Below are positions 16,578 through 25,250 of a stretch of 64,000 nucleotides of DNA, one piece after another (position 1 is the first letter of the stretch; every line of letters starts with the position of its first letter). The DNA comes from Hirschia sp964352025 (GTDB lineage: Bacteria > Pseudomonadota > Alphaproteobacteria > Caulobacterales > Hyphomonadaceae). A program made the position numbers and the translations under genes. The notes below the pieces were generated by a model that was not told where the DNA came from, did not search any database, and worked only from the letters and a program-made list of their open reading frames with translations. Location: NCBI GenBank assembly GCA_964352025.1, contig CAYGPZ010000008.1, positions 67,888 through 131,887 on the forward strand, read 5' to 3'.

Positions 16578-19388
16578 ATGGTTATAAATGTTGATTTCTC
16601 GCTTGTAGGCGCATACATGAACGCCCGTATGAACGAGCGCTTGGTTGGTACAACGTTCCAAGCAAATTCCGTGCAACAAAGACAATCTACCCAAGCAACT
16701 GAAGAATTGGCTGCTGGTACTCCACCTTGGAAAACGGCTGAAGAAACTCAAACAGATGACGATATCCTATCTGATGCTTTCGCAGCACTAAAATCAGGTA
16801 ATTTCATATCCGCATCCGATCAAAAGAAAGCTTTGGAAGCGACAGATGATTCAACAAAACTTTTCATCGCCTATGAAGCTATCGCATCTCTGCAAACTAT
16901 AGCCCTGGCAGTAGATAAAGATCTACTAAATGATTCATACATTGAGTTGGCCGAAAAGCGGCTAAATGAAGGCATTGCAGAAATTTCACAGTTTTTAGGA
17001 GGCTCTAATTTTGACTCCGTCACCCTACTTGCAAGTGCTAAACTCGATAAAACAACATCCGAAGTAACGATCTCTCGTGTAGCCTACGACTATACAACGG
17101 GTATAACGCACAACGGCGCAAAAGATGATCCAGTCGCAGATTGGGCGGGCATTGATGGATTTACAATTCAATTGGACCGCGTCAACCAATCCGATACTTT
17201 GTCGATTGATCTGACTTCTCTTGCTGATAGTGAGAGAACACTTGAAAACGTTACCGACCTAATCAATCAGCAAATTGAGGCTGTGGGTGCGGCAACACGT
17301 TTTTATCCTCAGCAAATCGGCGAACAAAACGAATATGGTGTGTATGAAGGTGATGACTGGGGAATGAAAATCTCTGGGACTCAGGGAGAAAAACTTTCTT
17401 TCACGCCCCTTTCTGCAGAACCAGCGATATTTATGGTTGGTGGTAGTGGTGCGTCTGGAGAAAATAATACGCTCAGCGCACAAATATCCAAATGGACTGA
17501 CTTAAGCGGAACCGAACCTACACGTGCCAATGCAAATTTATTTCTTGCTGATGCAACGGTCACGAAAGAAGCAAAAGACGAAGACGAAATTGATCTGCTC
17601 GAGCACCATGATTCCCAATTCATTGCCACTCAGGTTGGCCCCGATGGATCTATCTACGCGCTCGCGAATGTAGAAAACGACGTCAATGGTCAGAAAATAC
17701 TCGGCGACAATGATCTAGCTCTCGTCAAATACGATAGCACTGGAAAAGAATTATGGACCCGTATTGTCGGAAATGCTGCGGAAATGACAGGAACAGATTT
17801 AGCGGTCTCTTCCGACGGTCGTGTTGCAATTGCTGGATCAACGACTGACGAGCTTGATGATAGCGCGTTTGGTGGCGGCACCGACGGCTTCGTTATAATG
17901 TATAATGCCGATGGACTTGAGACATCTGTCTATCAAGAAGCCACACGCTATGAAGACAAAATCACAGCCATAGAATTCGACTCTTCCGGCGCACTATTTA
18001 TCGCTGGCCAAACATCGGGAAGCATTGATGGCGGTGCCAATGTAGGCGGTACAGACGCTTATGTTGAAAAACTAGATGTTTTGGGAAACAGATTGTGGAT
18101 CAATCAATTTGGTTCGACCGAGAACGACACAATCTCCTCAATGACAATTGCAGATGATGGCACCCCTATCGTCGCAACAAAAAGCGATGGAAGCACAACC
18201 ATTCAATCTGTTTCAGGGGCTGAATTTGGATCCTCTGACTGGTCATACAGTATCGGACAAGCCAACGTTACCTCAATGGATTTTGACAATGATGCCCTCT
18301 ATATTGGTGGTGCCACGCAATACCCTACTAAAACGGGAAATGAATTTGGCGGCACTGTATCAGCTGACTATGATGCATTTGCGACCAAACTGAATGTTAC
18401 CGATTTAGGTGGTAGTTTTGATGTACAGGAAGACTGGCATCAGACCTTTGGTGGAAGCGGCGAACAAGGCATCTCCGAGATTGTGACTCACGATGGCGCT
18501 GTTTATCTTTCAGGTACTGCTGGAGAGTCTTTTGGTGGTCTTTCAATAGCTGAAGATGAAAAGCACGCAATTCTAGCATCATTTGATGCCACAACAGGAA
18601 CCGAAAACTGGGTCACTAGTCTTACTGGACGTGGCGGCAAAGCAAATAGCACAGGCATGGCAATAGCAGCCCAAGGCTCGAGCGATCTTGATGCATTCGG
18701 GCTACCAAGCGGTGTCCTTACTACGGGCGGCACAGCTTATGTCAGCGATAATTCTGCTGCGCGTGTTGGTGATAGCTTCACACTAATAGTCGATGGTAAC
18801 GAAACTAAAATCACACTCGAACAAGAAGACACTTATCGAGACCTGACATTTAAGCTTAACGCCGCTCTCGGACAAGATGGAACAGCGCTCGCTCGTCGTT
18901 CATCAACGGGTGAGCAGGCATTGAGTATTCGTCCATCAGAAGAAGTCATAGTCGAACTCGTGCCCGGAACAGAGGGTTCAGACCTTTTAAAAGCCATAGG
19001 CCTAACAGCTGGTTTTTTATATGATGAACCTTCATTGTTAGACGAAGATACAAGCTCTGATGCACCTCCATTGATCTCACTGGAGCTTGAGCAATCTATT
19101 TCTTTGACCAGTACATCTACTTCTAAATACGAGGTGGATGAAGACGGAAAGCTCACAGAAGCTGAAAAGCCGGTGACTGACGTATTGAAAATGTTCGATG
19201 TTGCTCTTGCAAGCATTAGAACAGCTTACAGACACGCAATTGACGACCCTTCTTTACAAATAGACACGTCTTCAAAGGGTAAAAGCACACAAGCTTCTGC
19301 GTATCAGATCGCACAACAGGCTAATTTACAGGCAGGCTTGGACCGCCTCATTGGTGGTGGTGGCGGCTCATCAGGGTTTTTCGCATAA
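16578..19388 (+). CDS. FlaEY-like flagellar regulatory protein with SBBP beta-propeller
   Basis: 936 residues from the ATG at 16578; a GTG at 16551 with AGGA upstream is an alternative. The middle (about 350-700) contains repeated motifs of the form GGTDAYVEKLDVLGNRLW and VSSDGRVAIAGST, the signature of SBBP beta-propeller repeats. The flanks are Ser/Thr/Asp-rich, and the C-terminal region (AYQIAQQANLQAGL) is helical and resembles flagellar secreted proteins. In Caulobacter FlaEY has this type of architecture and affects flagellin synthesis and assembly. The nearby nonulosonate genes support a flagellar role. The family call is from memory of the Caulobacter protein, so moderate confidence. 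Confidence 0.62.
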   Translation: MVINVDFSLVGAYMNARMNERLVGTTFQANSVQQRQSTQATEELAAGTPPWKTAEETQTDDDILSDAFAALKSGNFISASDQKKALEATDDSTKLFIAYEAIASLQTIALAVDKDLLNDSYIELAEKRLNEGIAEISQFLGGSNFDSVTLLASAKLDKTTSEVTISRVAYDYTTGITHNGAKDDPVADWAGIDGFTIQLDRVNQSDTLSIDLTSLADSERTLENVTDLINQQIEAVGAATRFYPQQIGEQNEYGVYEGDDWGMKISGTQGEKLSFTPLSAEPAIFMVGGSGASGENNTLSAQISKWTDLSGTEPTRANANLFLADATVTKEAKDEDEIDLLEHHDSQFIATQVGPDGSIYALANVENDVNGQKILGDNDLALVKYDSTGKELWTRIVGNAAEMTGTDLAVSSDGRVAIAGSTTDELDDSAFGGGTDGFVIMYNADGLETSVYQEATRYEDKITAIEFDSSGALFIAGQTSGSIDGGANVGGTDAYVEKLDVLGNRLWINQFGSTENDTISSMTIADDGTPIVATKSDGSTTIQSVSGAEFGSSDWSYSIGQANVTSMDFDNDALYIGGATQYPTKTGNEFGGTVSADYDAFATKLNVTDLGGSFDVQEDWHQTFGGSGEQGISEIVTHDGAVYLSGTAGESFGGLSIAEDEKHAILASFDATTGTENWVTSLTGRGGKANSTGMAIAAQGSSDLDAFGLPSGVLTTGGTAYVSDNSAARVGDSFTLIVDGNETKITLEQEDTYRDLTFKLNAALGQDGTALARRSSTGEQALSIRPSEEVIVELVPGTEGSDLLKAIGLTAGFLYDEPSLLDEDTSSDAPPLISLELEQSISLTSTSTSKYEVDEDGKLTEAEKPVTDVLKMFDVALASIRTAYRHAIDDPSLQIDTSSKGKSTQASAYQIAQQANLQAGLDRLIGGGGGSSGFFA

Positions 19389-19389
19389 A

Positions 19390-19413
19390 AAAGGCCGCTT
19401 TAAAGCAGCCTTT
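19390..19413. terminator. Palindromic terminator shared by flaEY-like gene and divL
   Basis: AAAGGC-c-GCTTT pairs with AAAGC-a-GCCTTT at 19390-19413, a nearly perfect palindrome flanked by A- and T-rich bases between two convergent genes. Confidence 0.82.
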
Positions 19414-19439
19414 CTCAATCTAATTTGTAATTTCAGAAA

Positions 19440-21896
19440 CTACTGAACCGCTGCACCTTGACCAGAAAGCTCTAGCGCTTGGGGTATGTTTTGTGCGGAA
19501 GCTTCTTCAGGTAAGCAACAAATAACTGTCGCGCCCTTATTTGGCTTGGATTTCATTGCAACCCATCCACCATGTAGCTCAACAAATGACCGAACAAGTG
19601 CAAGCCCTAGCCCCGCCCCTCTATTGTCACCACTGGTAAACGCATCAAAGGCTTCAGTTTGCTGTTCATAAGCGACACCTTTACCGGTATCGGTCACCTG
19701 CAGTCTAACGACACCATCTGCTTTTTCCACCTTCACCTTGATTGTATCACCTGACGAAGTGAAGCGCAGTGCATTGGTCAGAAGGTTGAAAAGGATTTGT
19801 TTGATACGGCGCTCATCTGCGTGCATCCCACCAATCGATTTTGGACAATCAACCTTGATTGCGACCTTGGTATCAGCGGCATTAGCAACGACCATCTCAA
19901 CACTTTCATCAATAAGTGTCCTGATATCTACGTCCTTCAATTCAAGATCCATGCGCCCGGCTTCAATTGTCGCAAGGTCCAGAATATTTTCAATCAAACG
20001 AGACAAGTGATCAGACGCCTGAAGGATAGATGTCACCTGCTCCATTTGGCGGTCATTTAGCGCACCTTGTTTGCCAGATTCCAAGAATTCGGCATAACCA
20101 AGAATAGTCGTCAGCGGTGAACGCAATTGATAGGAAACGTTTTGAACAAACTCTGTTTTCAAGCGATCAGCGGCCTGGAAAGCTTCTGCACGATCTCTAA
20201 GAGCACTTTCCACACGGCGCGATGCAGTTACATCTACAAACGCTATCAAAGTTGCACCGTCCGGCAAAGGCTGGGTTAGAAATGTAACTGTTGTTCCATC
20301 AGAACGCTTCATTTCACCGCGAAATTCCTGACGTGCGTCCGGTGTCGGGTTGGTTACGCGCCCTTTAATCGCCGCCCATACAGATTTATCATGGAATAAC
20401 GGTCCACACATCTCAGCGACTTCATCAAACTCAGGCGCGTTTTTCAGTTTGTCAGGCTCGATCTGCCATAATTTTTCAAACGATGAGTTGCGCAAGCGCA
20501 GGCCACCATCGCCACCATAAACGACGACCGCTTCGTTTAGCTTATCCAGAGTCGCTTTCTGCTGGTTGATCAGTGCATTATAGTTGGCTTTTAGGCTTAG
20601 CTCGTCAGTGATGTCTTTAAACAGAAGCAAAATACCACCAAGCGGGTGTTTCTGACGTGTGACCTGAAGCGTACGGCCATCAGGAAGCATCCACATATTC
20701 TCATCAATAGAGCGCTTGGAACCACCTGTATTATAGTCCAGCTCTTTTGAGCGCCAATCAGAGTATTTTTGCTGCGCAGGTAAAAGCTTGCTTTCACGCA
20801 ATCGGTCCAAAAACTCACCATGAGATGGTTTTTCAAGAAGGAAACGCGGATTTAACTGCCACAATTCTTCAAAGTGTTTATTGTGGAAGCTCAGCTTGCG
20901 ATCAGCTCCGAATATCGCAACAGCATCAGATACGTGATTGAGCGTATCATCGTGCGCACGTTGGTGACGGTCTAATGTCTCACGTGCGCCCTCTTCGTCA
21001 GATACGTCAAACGCCATACCGGCGACACCACCGGAAAGCGGGAACATCAGAACACGCATAGCGCAACGCTCACCATCAATCACGATGTAGCGTGTTTGGC
21101 TGGATTCTTCTTTATTCGTCAGAACGGCCTGCGCTTGAGGTGAAATTTCCTGATCCAGCATGATCTGACGATCTAGCACGTGATCAAGGTTTTTACCTTC
21201 AACGGCCTTCATATATGCTTCATTTACCCACTGAAGACGCCCCGCACCCGACAAACGCCAGGCGATGAAAGGTGCCTTACCAAGCATTTCAAGAAACGCG
21301 GTTGGGTCACGCGCAATAATCTGGCGTGCTTCTTCAAGACGTCCGCGTGCACCTGATTCTTCAAGACCTTTAATTGTCGAGTCAGACACCCACAAAACAG
21401 CGCGCCCACCAGCTGTACGACCATCGGCTTCAAGGAAACGACCATTGGGACCAATAATTGTCAGCGAAAACGGTGCACCCTCTGTGCGAAGCTGCATTAA
21501 ACGCTCACGCAAAGTCGCGTCGCGCCCTGCCCCGTCACGTGCTTCAAGGTCACCAAGACCTTCCAGCAAACGTACAGCAGGATCAGCCGACATGGAATCA
21601 TCAGTAAAGTTCAGTACAGCTGCCAAAGCGACGTGCGAGCCGTAAACACCGGGCTTTCCCCACGTGCCTTCAAGAATTTCATCTTCTTCCCAGACAAGCA
21701 CAACACCGGGGTGCGCACCAAAGACACTGTCAGAGCGGGCAAGCTTTTCTTCAAGTTCGCGCGCGCGTTCGCGATACTTCTTCGCAGCGCCGCGTGCACC
21801 ATCGGAAATCCGCAATGCCCACAACAAAGCCGCGATAGCAATTCCGGCCGCTCCTGCAATCAGGATTGTGAAAGCTTGGACCATGCTGTTTTCCAT
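19440..21896 (-). CDS. divL: DivL: multi-PAS pseudo-histidine kinase with tyrosine at the phospho-site
   Basis: 818 residues from the ATG at 21896; an in-frame TTG at 21929 is less likely. One N-terminal transmembrane helix is followed by several PAS-like domains, then a dimerisation domain whose H-box reads VSYQLRSPLTTI: Tyr589 replaces the histidine. The ATP-binding domain keeps the N box (FNLLTNALRF), DTGKGV and GAGLGLAL. This combination is diagnostic of DivL, which in Caulobacter controls the CckA kinase and so CtrA activity and cell polarity, with DivK~P as ligand. Gene order divL-lipoprotein-ahcY is on one strand. A perfect CtrA box lies 84 bases upstream. Confidence 0.95.
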   Translation of the reverse strand: MENSMVQAFTILIAGAAGIAIAALLWALRISDGARGAAKKYRERARELEEKLARSDSVFGAHPGVVLVWEEDEILEGTWGKPGVYGSHVALAAVLNFTDDSMSADPAVRLLEGLGDLEARDGAGRDATLRERLMQLRTEGAPFSLTIIGPNGRFLEADGRTAGGRAVLWVSDSTIKGLEESGARGRLEEARQIIARDPTAFLEMLGKAPFIAWRLSGAGRLQWVNEAYMKAVEGKNLDHVLDRQIMLDQEISPQAQAVLTNKEESSQTRYIVIDGERCAMRVLMFPLSGGVAGMAFDVSDEEGARETLDRHQRAHDDTLNHVSDAVAIFGADRKLSFHNKHFEELWQLNPRFLLEKPSHGEFLDRLRESKLLPAQQKYSDWRSKELDYNTGGSKRSIDENMWMLPDGRTLQVTRQKHPLGGILLLFKDITDELSLKANYNALINQQKATLDKLNEAVVVYGGDGGLRLRNSSFEKLWQIEPDKLKNAPEFDEVAEMCGPLFHDKSVWAAIKGRVTNPTPDARQEFRGEMKRSDGTTVTFLTQPLPDGATLIAFVDVTASRRVESALRDRAEAFQAADRLKTEFVQNVSYQLRSPLTTILGYAEFLESGKQGALNDRQMEQVTSILQASDHLSRLIENILDLATIEAGRMDLELKDVDIRTLIDESVEMVVANAADTKVAIKVDCPKSIGGMHADERRIKQILFNLLTNALRFTSSGDTIKVKVEKADGVVRLQVTDTGKGVAYEQQTEAFDAFTSGDNRGAGLGLALVRSFVELHGGWVAMKSKPNKGATVICCLPEEASAQNIPQALELSGQGAAVQ

Positions 21897-21979
21897 GACG
21901 CACCGCTCTTTGCTGTTAACTAAACCCAACTTAACCCTAATAAAGGATTTCTTAGCTTAACGGAATGGCTCATTTTGCG

Positions 21980-21995
21980 TTAACACGTCGTTAAC
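21980..21995 (+). promoter_or_regulatory. Perfect CtrA-binding consensus upstream of divL
   Basis: TTAA-CACGTCG-TTAAC matches the CtrA consensus TTAA-N7-TTAAC at every fixed base. It sits 84 bases before the divL start, in the gap between divL and the lipoprotein gene. The binding itself is inference. Confidence 0.6.
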
Positions 21996-22025
21996 GGATG
22001 TGAACAAAGTCCTGAGACCAAGTGC

Positions 22026-22799
22026 TCAATTTGAAACATCTACTTTCTGCTTCTCAGGATCTTTAAACGTTTTCTGCGCAAGTTTTCCATTAGGAATACT
22101 TTGAAGATTGATTTTCCACAATTTTTCAACAGCTAACGCAATATCACTCGTTTGTTCTTTAGAGTAATCAACCCTAATCTTCAAAATCCAATGTTTCACT
22201 TCATCAACTACAGTTGAAGAAATCATATGAGAATTATTTGAAAAATATGAATCTGTAGTAGCTTCAAATGCAGCTCCATCAGATTGCAGCAAAGGCGGAG
22301 CAACAGTTGTTCGCCCGCCTCCCATCATTTGTGACACCATTCTTGATTTGGCAATAATCGCCGAAGGATTGTAGTAATTAGATAAAGTATCTAAATGGGT
22401 CACATAGAAGGACAATTTTTTACCACCGTCTCCTGTATAGAAACACAACATATCTCCACCTTTCATTTTTGACGGAAGTTCTACTACTCGCAACAAACTC
22501 AATGTTTCTAGCTGTTTGGGACATCTAGCACCACTTAACGGGTGATAATGTGTATCTCCATCGTCGGCCCATTCAGCAACTTTGGAATTTTCCTTTAAGA
22601 GTGCTGCAGTATTCATGCGGGCAATAAACATAATCGTTTCTTGCAATTTCATCTCATCCTCTGTCATTTCAAGAGGTTCAACAGAGGGAATTCCCATTCG
22701 TTCAAGGTTTGAAGCAAGACGTTGACTTGGTGTTTGTTGCTGACTTGTTACGCAACTCGCCAAAATTGAAGAAATTAAAACAAATACTATTTTTTTCAC
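22026..22799 (-). CDS. Unrecognised lipoprotein
   Basis: 257 residues from the GTG at 22799, chosen because a run of six G lies five bases upstream; an in-frame TTG at 22826 lacks such a site. The N-terminal signal ends in LASC, so Cys16 is the predicted lipidation site. The mature part is soluble, mixed alpha/beta and has two further cysteines (ARCPKQ and MLCFYTG) that may form a disulphide. I do not recognise the family. It lies between divL and ahcY on the same strand and has more AT than they do, so it may be an insertion in that order. Confidence 0.75.
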   Translation of the reverse strand: MKKIVFVLISSILASCVTSQQQTPSQRLASNLERMGIPSVEPLEMTEDEMKLQETIMFIARMNTAALLKENSKVAEWADDGDTHYHPLSGARCPKQLETLSLLRVVELPSKMKGGDMLCFYTGDGGKKLSFYVTHLDTLSNYYNPSAIIAKSRMVSQMMGGGRTTVAPPLLQSDGAAFEATTDSYFSNNSHMISSTVVDEVKHWILKIRVDYSKEQTSDIALAVEKLWKINLQSIPNGKLAQKTFKDPEKQKVDVSN

Positions 22800-22855
22800 G
22801 ACAGCCCCCCAAATATTACTATGCAAATTTGAATACGCTGCTTACCCTCAAAGGT

Positions 22856-22883
22856 AAAGGCAGCGCACTTCTGCACTGCCTTT
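22856..22883 (-). terminator. Probable terminator of ahcY
   Basis: AAAGGCAG at 22856-22863 pairs with CTGCCTTT at 22876-22883, with a further GC/GC inner pair. The stem lies 29 bases after the ahcY stop. The T-tract on the minus strand is short. Confidence 0.65.
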
Positions 22884-22911
22884 TCTAATGAGATATTCAG
22901 TTGTTCAAAAC

Positions 22912-24309
22912 CTAGTAGCGGTAATGCTCTGGCTTGAACGGACCTTCAGTTTTTACGCCAATATAGTCAGCTTGTTCTTCAGACAATTCAGTGAGTTCCA
23001 CACCGATTTTCTCAAGGTGAAGACGCGCAACTTTCTCGTCCAAATGCTTCGGCAAGATGTAGACTTCGTTTTTATACTCATCACCTTTTGTCCAAAGCTC
23101 AATTTGAGCAAGAACCTGGTTTGTAAATGATGCAGACATCACGAATGATGGGTGACCTGTCGCATTACCAAGGTTGAGCAAACGTCCTTGTGAGAGCAAA
23201 ATCATACGATTACCTGATGGCATTTCGTACATGTCGACTTGGTCTTTGATGTTTGTCATTTTCAGGTTTTTGAGGTTCGCAACCTGAATTTCATTATCAA
23301 AGTGACCAATGTTACCAACGATCGCCATGTCTTTCATTTCGCGCATGTGTTCGATGCGGATAATGTCTTTATTACCTGTTGTCGTCACAAAGATATCGGC
23401 GTCTTTTACTGTTTTCTCCAGTGTCGTGACTTCAAACCCGTCCATTGCCGCCTGAAGCGCACAGATTGGATCGATTTCAGTTACTTTCACGCGCGCACCA
23501 GCACCGCGTAGAGATGCTGCAGACCCTTTACCCACATCACCATAACCACACACAACAGCTGTTTTACCTGCCATCATCGTGTCTGTCGCGCGGCGGATAC
23601 CGTCCACAAGAGACTCTTTACAACCATATTTATTGTCGAATTTTGACTTGGTTACACTGTCGTTTACGTTGATTGCCGGGAAAGGAAGAAGACCTTTTTC
23701 AACCAATTCATACAAGCGGTGAACACCTGTTGTTGTTTCTTCAGAAACACCTTTGATCGCTTCACGTTGTTTTGTGAACCAACCTGGAGACGCTGCCATA
23801 CGCTTCTTGATTTGAGCGTAAACCGCCACTTCTTCTTCAGATTGTGGGTTTTCTAAAAGCTCAGTTTCACCAGCTTCAGCACGTGCCCCAAGAAGAACGT
23901 ATAGTGTCGCGTCACCACCATCATCAAGGATCAGGTTAGCTGTTCCTTCGTTGAAGAAGAAAATACGGTCTTGGTAATCCCAGTGCTCTTCAAGGCTTTG
24001 ACCTTTGACGGCAAAGACTGGAATTTCAGCAGCCGCCATAGCAGCAGCAGCGTGATCTTGTGTGGAATAAATGTTACATGAAGCCCAACGAATTTCAGCA
24101 CCGAGAGACGTCAAAGTCTCCATCAAAACCGCTGTCTGGATCGTCATGTGAAGTGAACCAGCAATACGCGCACCTTTTAGCGGTTGAGCTTTTTTATACT
24201 CTTCACGTAGAGCCATAAGGCCCGGCATTTCGGTTTCAGCAATGTCGAGTTCTTTACGGCCAAATTCTGCGAGAGAAATATCTTTGACCAAGTAATCGGT
24301 AAAAGCCAT
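22912..24309 (-). CDS. ahcY: S-adenosyl-L-homocysteine hydrolase
   Basis: 465 residues from the ATG at 24309, preceded by AGGAC; the longer upstream frame starting at 24381 has no matching homology. The enzyme splits S-adenosylhomocysteine into homocysteine and adenosine and so keeps methylation going. The NAD-binding loop GYGDVGKGSAASLRG, the substrate region SLHMTIQTAVL, the loop SCNIYSTQDHAAAA and the conserved C-terminal end PFKPEHYRY are all present. A palindromic operator candidate lies about 100 bases upstream, shared with the divergent EF-hand gene. Confidence 0.96.
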   Translation of the reverse strand: MAFTDYLVKDISLAEFGRKELDIAETEMPGLMALREEYKKAQPLKGARIAGSLHMTIQTAVLMETLTSLGAEIRWASCNIYSTQDHAAAAMAAAEIPVFAVKGQSLEEHWDYQDRIFFFNEGTANLILDDGGDATLYVLLGARAEAGETELLENPQSEEEVAVYAQIKKRMAASPGWFTKQREAIKGVSEETTTGVHRLYELVEKGLLPFPAINVNDSVTKSKFDNKYGCKESLVDGIRRATDTMMAGKTAVVCGYGDVGKGSAASLRGAGARVKVTEIDPICALQAAMDGFEVTTLEKTVKDADIFVTTTGNKDIIRIEHMREMKDMAIVGNIGHFDNEIQVANLKNLKMTNIKDQVDMYEMPSGNRMILLSQGRLLNLGNATGHPSFVMSASFTNQVLAQIELWTKGDEYKNEVYILPKHLDEKVARLHLEKIGVELTELSEEQADYIGVKTEGPFKPEHYRY

Positions 24310-24412
24310 GTGTGCTTGTCCTAAATATTCTTTGTCGATGCGCTCAAAACAGAGATCGACCCTAAAATTGATGGATTTCATATATCAGGAAGTTGAACAA
24401 ACTGCAAATGAC

Positions 24413-24436
24413 ATAAAGAAATCTTTATATCTTTAT
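24413..24436. promoter_or_regulatory. Palindromic operator candidate upstream of ahcY
   Basis: ATAAAGA-AA-TCTTTAT at 24413-24428 is a perfect 7-2-7 palindrome. A third half-site TCTTTAT follows at 24430-24436. It resembles, as far as I recall, operators of ArsR-family regulators of methionine and SAM metabolism in Alphaproteobacteria (SamR/SahR). It lies 104 bases before ahcY. Confidence 0.5.
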
Positions 24437-24532
24437 ATCGCGATTTTTGGAAGAAGTTTCAGTTCAGGCCTTTCAATTGCCCCATTCCATGCCAAAATTA
24501 AGGACTACACGTTTTAAATGTTCGGAGCTGTT

Positions 24533-25126
24533 ATGAAATTTGCATCATCAAAATCACGATTAGCTGTTGGTTTTGCATTCATCAGCGCATCTCTACTCGC
24601 TGCACCGTTAGCCGCAATCGCGCAAGACGAACCTATCGGGACTGAAAAAACGACATCAGAAAATGAAAGCGCATCGAACGAAGTTGAATTATTGCCGCAA
24701 CACGTTGTGGGCAGAGGAAGAGATCTTCGGGGTATAAGAGTAGCCAAACCTGGCGCACTGCTTTTTGCCAGCTTTGACGACGATCACTCATTCAGCATTT
24801 CCATGGCCGAGATCAATGCCAATGCAGAAGCAGTGTTCAATAGCGCCGACACGAATAATGGCGGTTCTCTATCGATATTCGAACAACAAGATTGGGCGCT
24901 CGCGATTGGCTCACATGATGGCCCTTTGGCAAACGCCATGACATTTGATGCCAATCTGGACCGTCAAGTTACACTAGAAGAGTTTCAAAGTGGACTTCAC
25001 CGCTTGGCCAAATCTTACATGGGTAAAGACGAGACAGAAATTGAATTTTCCAGCTTATTAGTCAAACCAGACGGGAAACGTGGCCCTAAATCTAAAAAGC
25101 CAAAACCGACTGACAGACCTAGCTGA
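24533..25126 (+). CDS. Exported EF-hand protein
   Basis: 197 residues from the ATG at 24533, five bases after GGAG. A Sec signal peptide (cleavage near AIAQDE) leads to a low-complexity acidic stretch, then two EF-hand-like loops: DTNNGGSLSIFE and DANLDRQVTLEE, plus a looser DDDHSFSISMAE loop before them. The C-terminus is basic and proline-rich (KRGPKSKKPKP). Calcium binding in the periplasm is the likely property; the biological role is unknown. It is divergent from ahcY and points toward the GH50 gene, which is on the other strand. Confidence 0.78.
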   Translation: MKFASSKSRLAVGFAFISASLLAAPLAAIAQDEPIGTEKTTSENESASNEVELLPQHVVGRGRDLRGIRVAKPGALLFASFDDDHSFSISMAEINANAEAVFNSADTNNGGSLSIFEQQDWALAIGSHDGPLANAMTFDANLDRQVTLEEFQSGLHRLAKSYMGKDETEIEFSSLLVKPDGKRGPKSKKPKPTDRPS

Positions 25127-25171
25127 AATCAACTGCAACGATCATAGACTATATTAAGCACAAACAGAAAC

Positions 25172-25190
25172 GAGCGGCCAATCGCCGCTC
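25172..25190 (+). terminator. Hairpin after the EF-hand gene
   Basis: GAGCGGC at 25172-25178 pairs with GCCGCTC at 25184-25190 around a five-base loop. The following bases are not a clear T-tract, so termination is likely but not certain. Confidence 0.5.
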
Positions 25191-25250
25191 AATCCTATTG
25201 CTATAGAGATTTATTTAATTGAGACCGCGCTTGATCAATATTCGTGAATA

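Noticed and set aside
24310..24532. SAM or SAH riboswitch before ahcY
   Set aside because: No conserved stem and pseudoknot pattern was visible; the palindrome fits a protein operator better.
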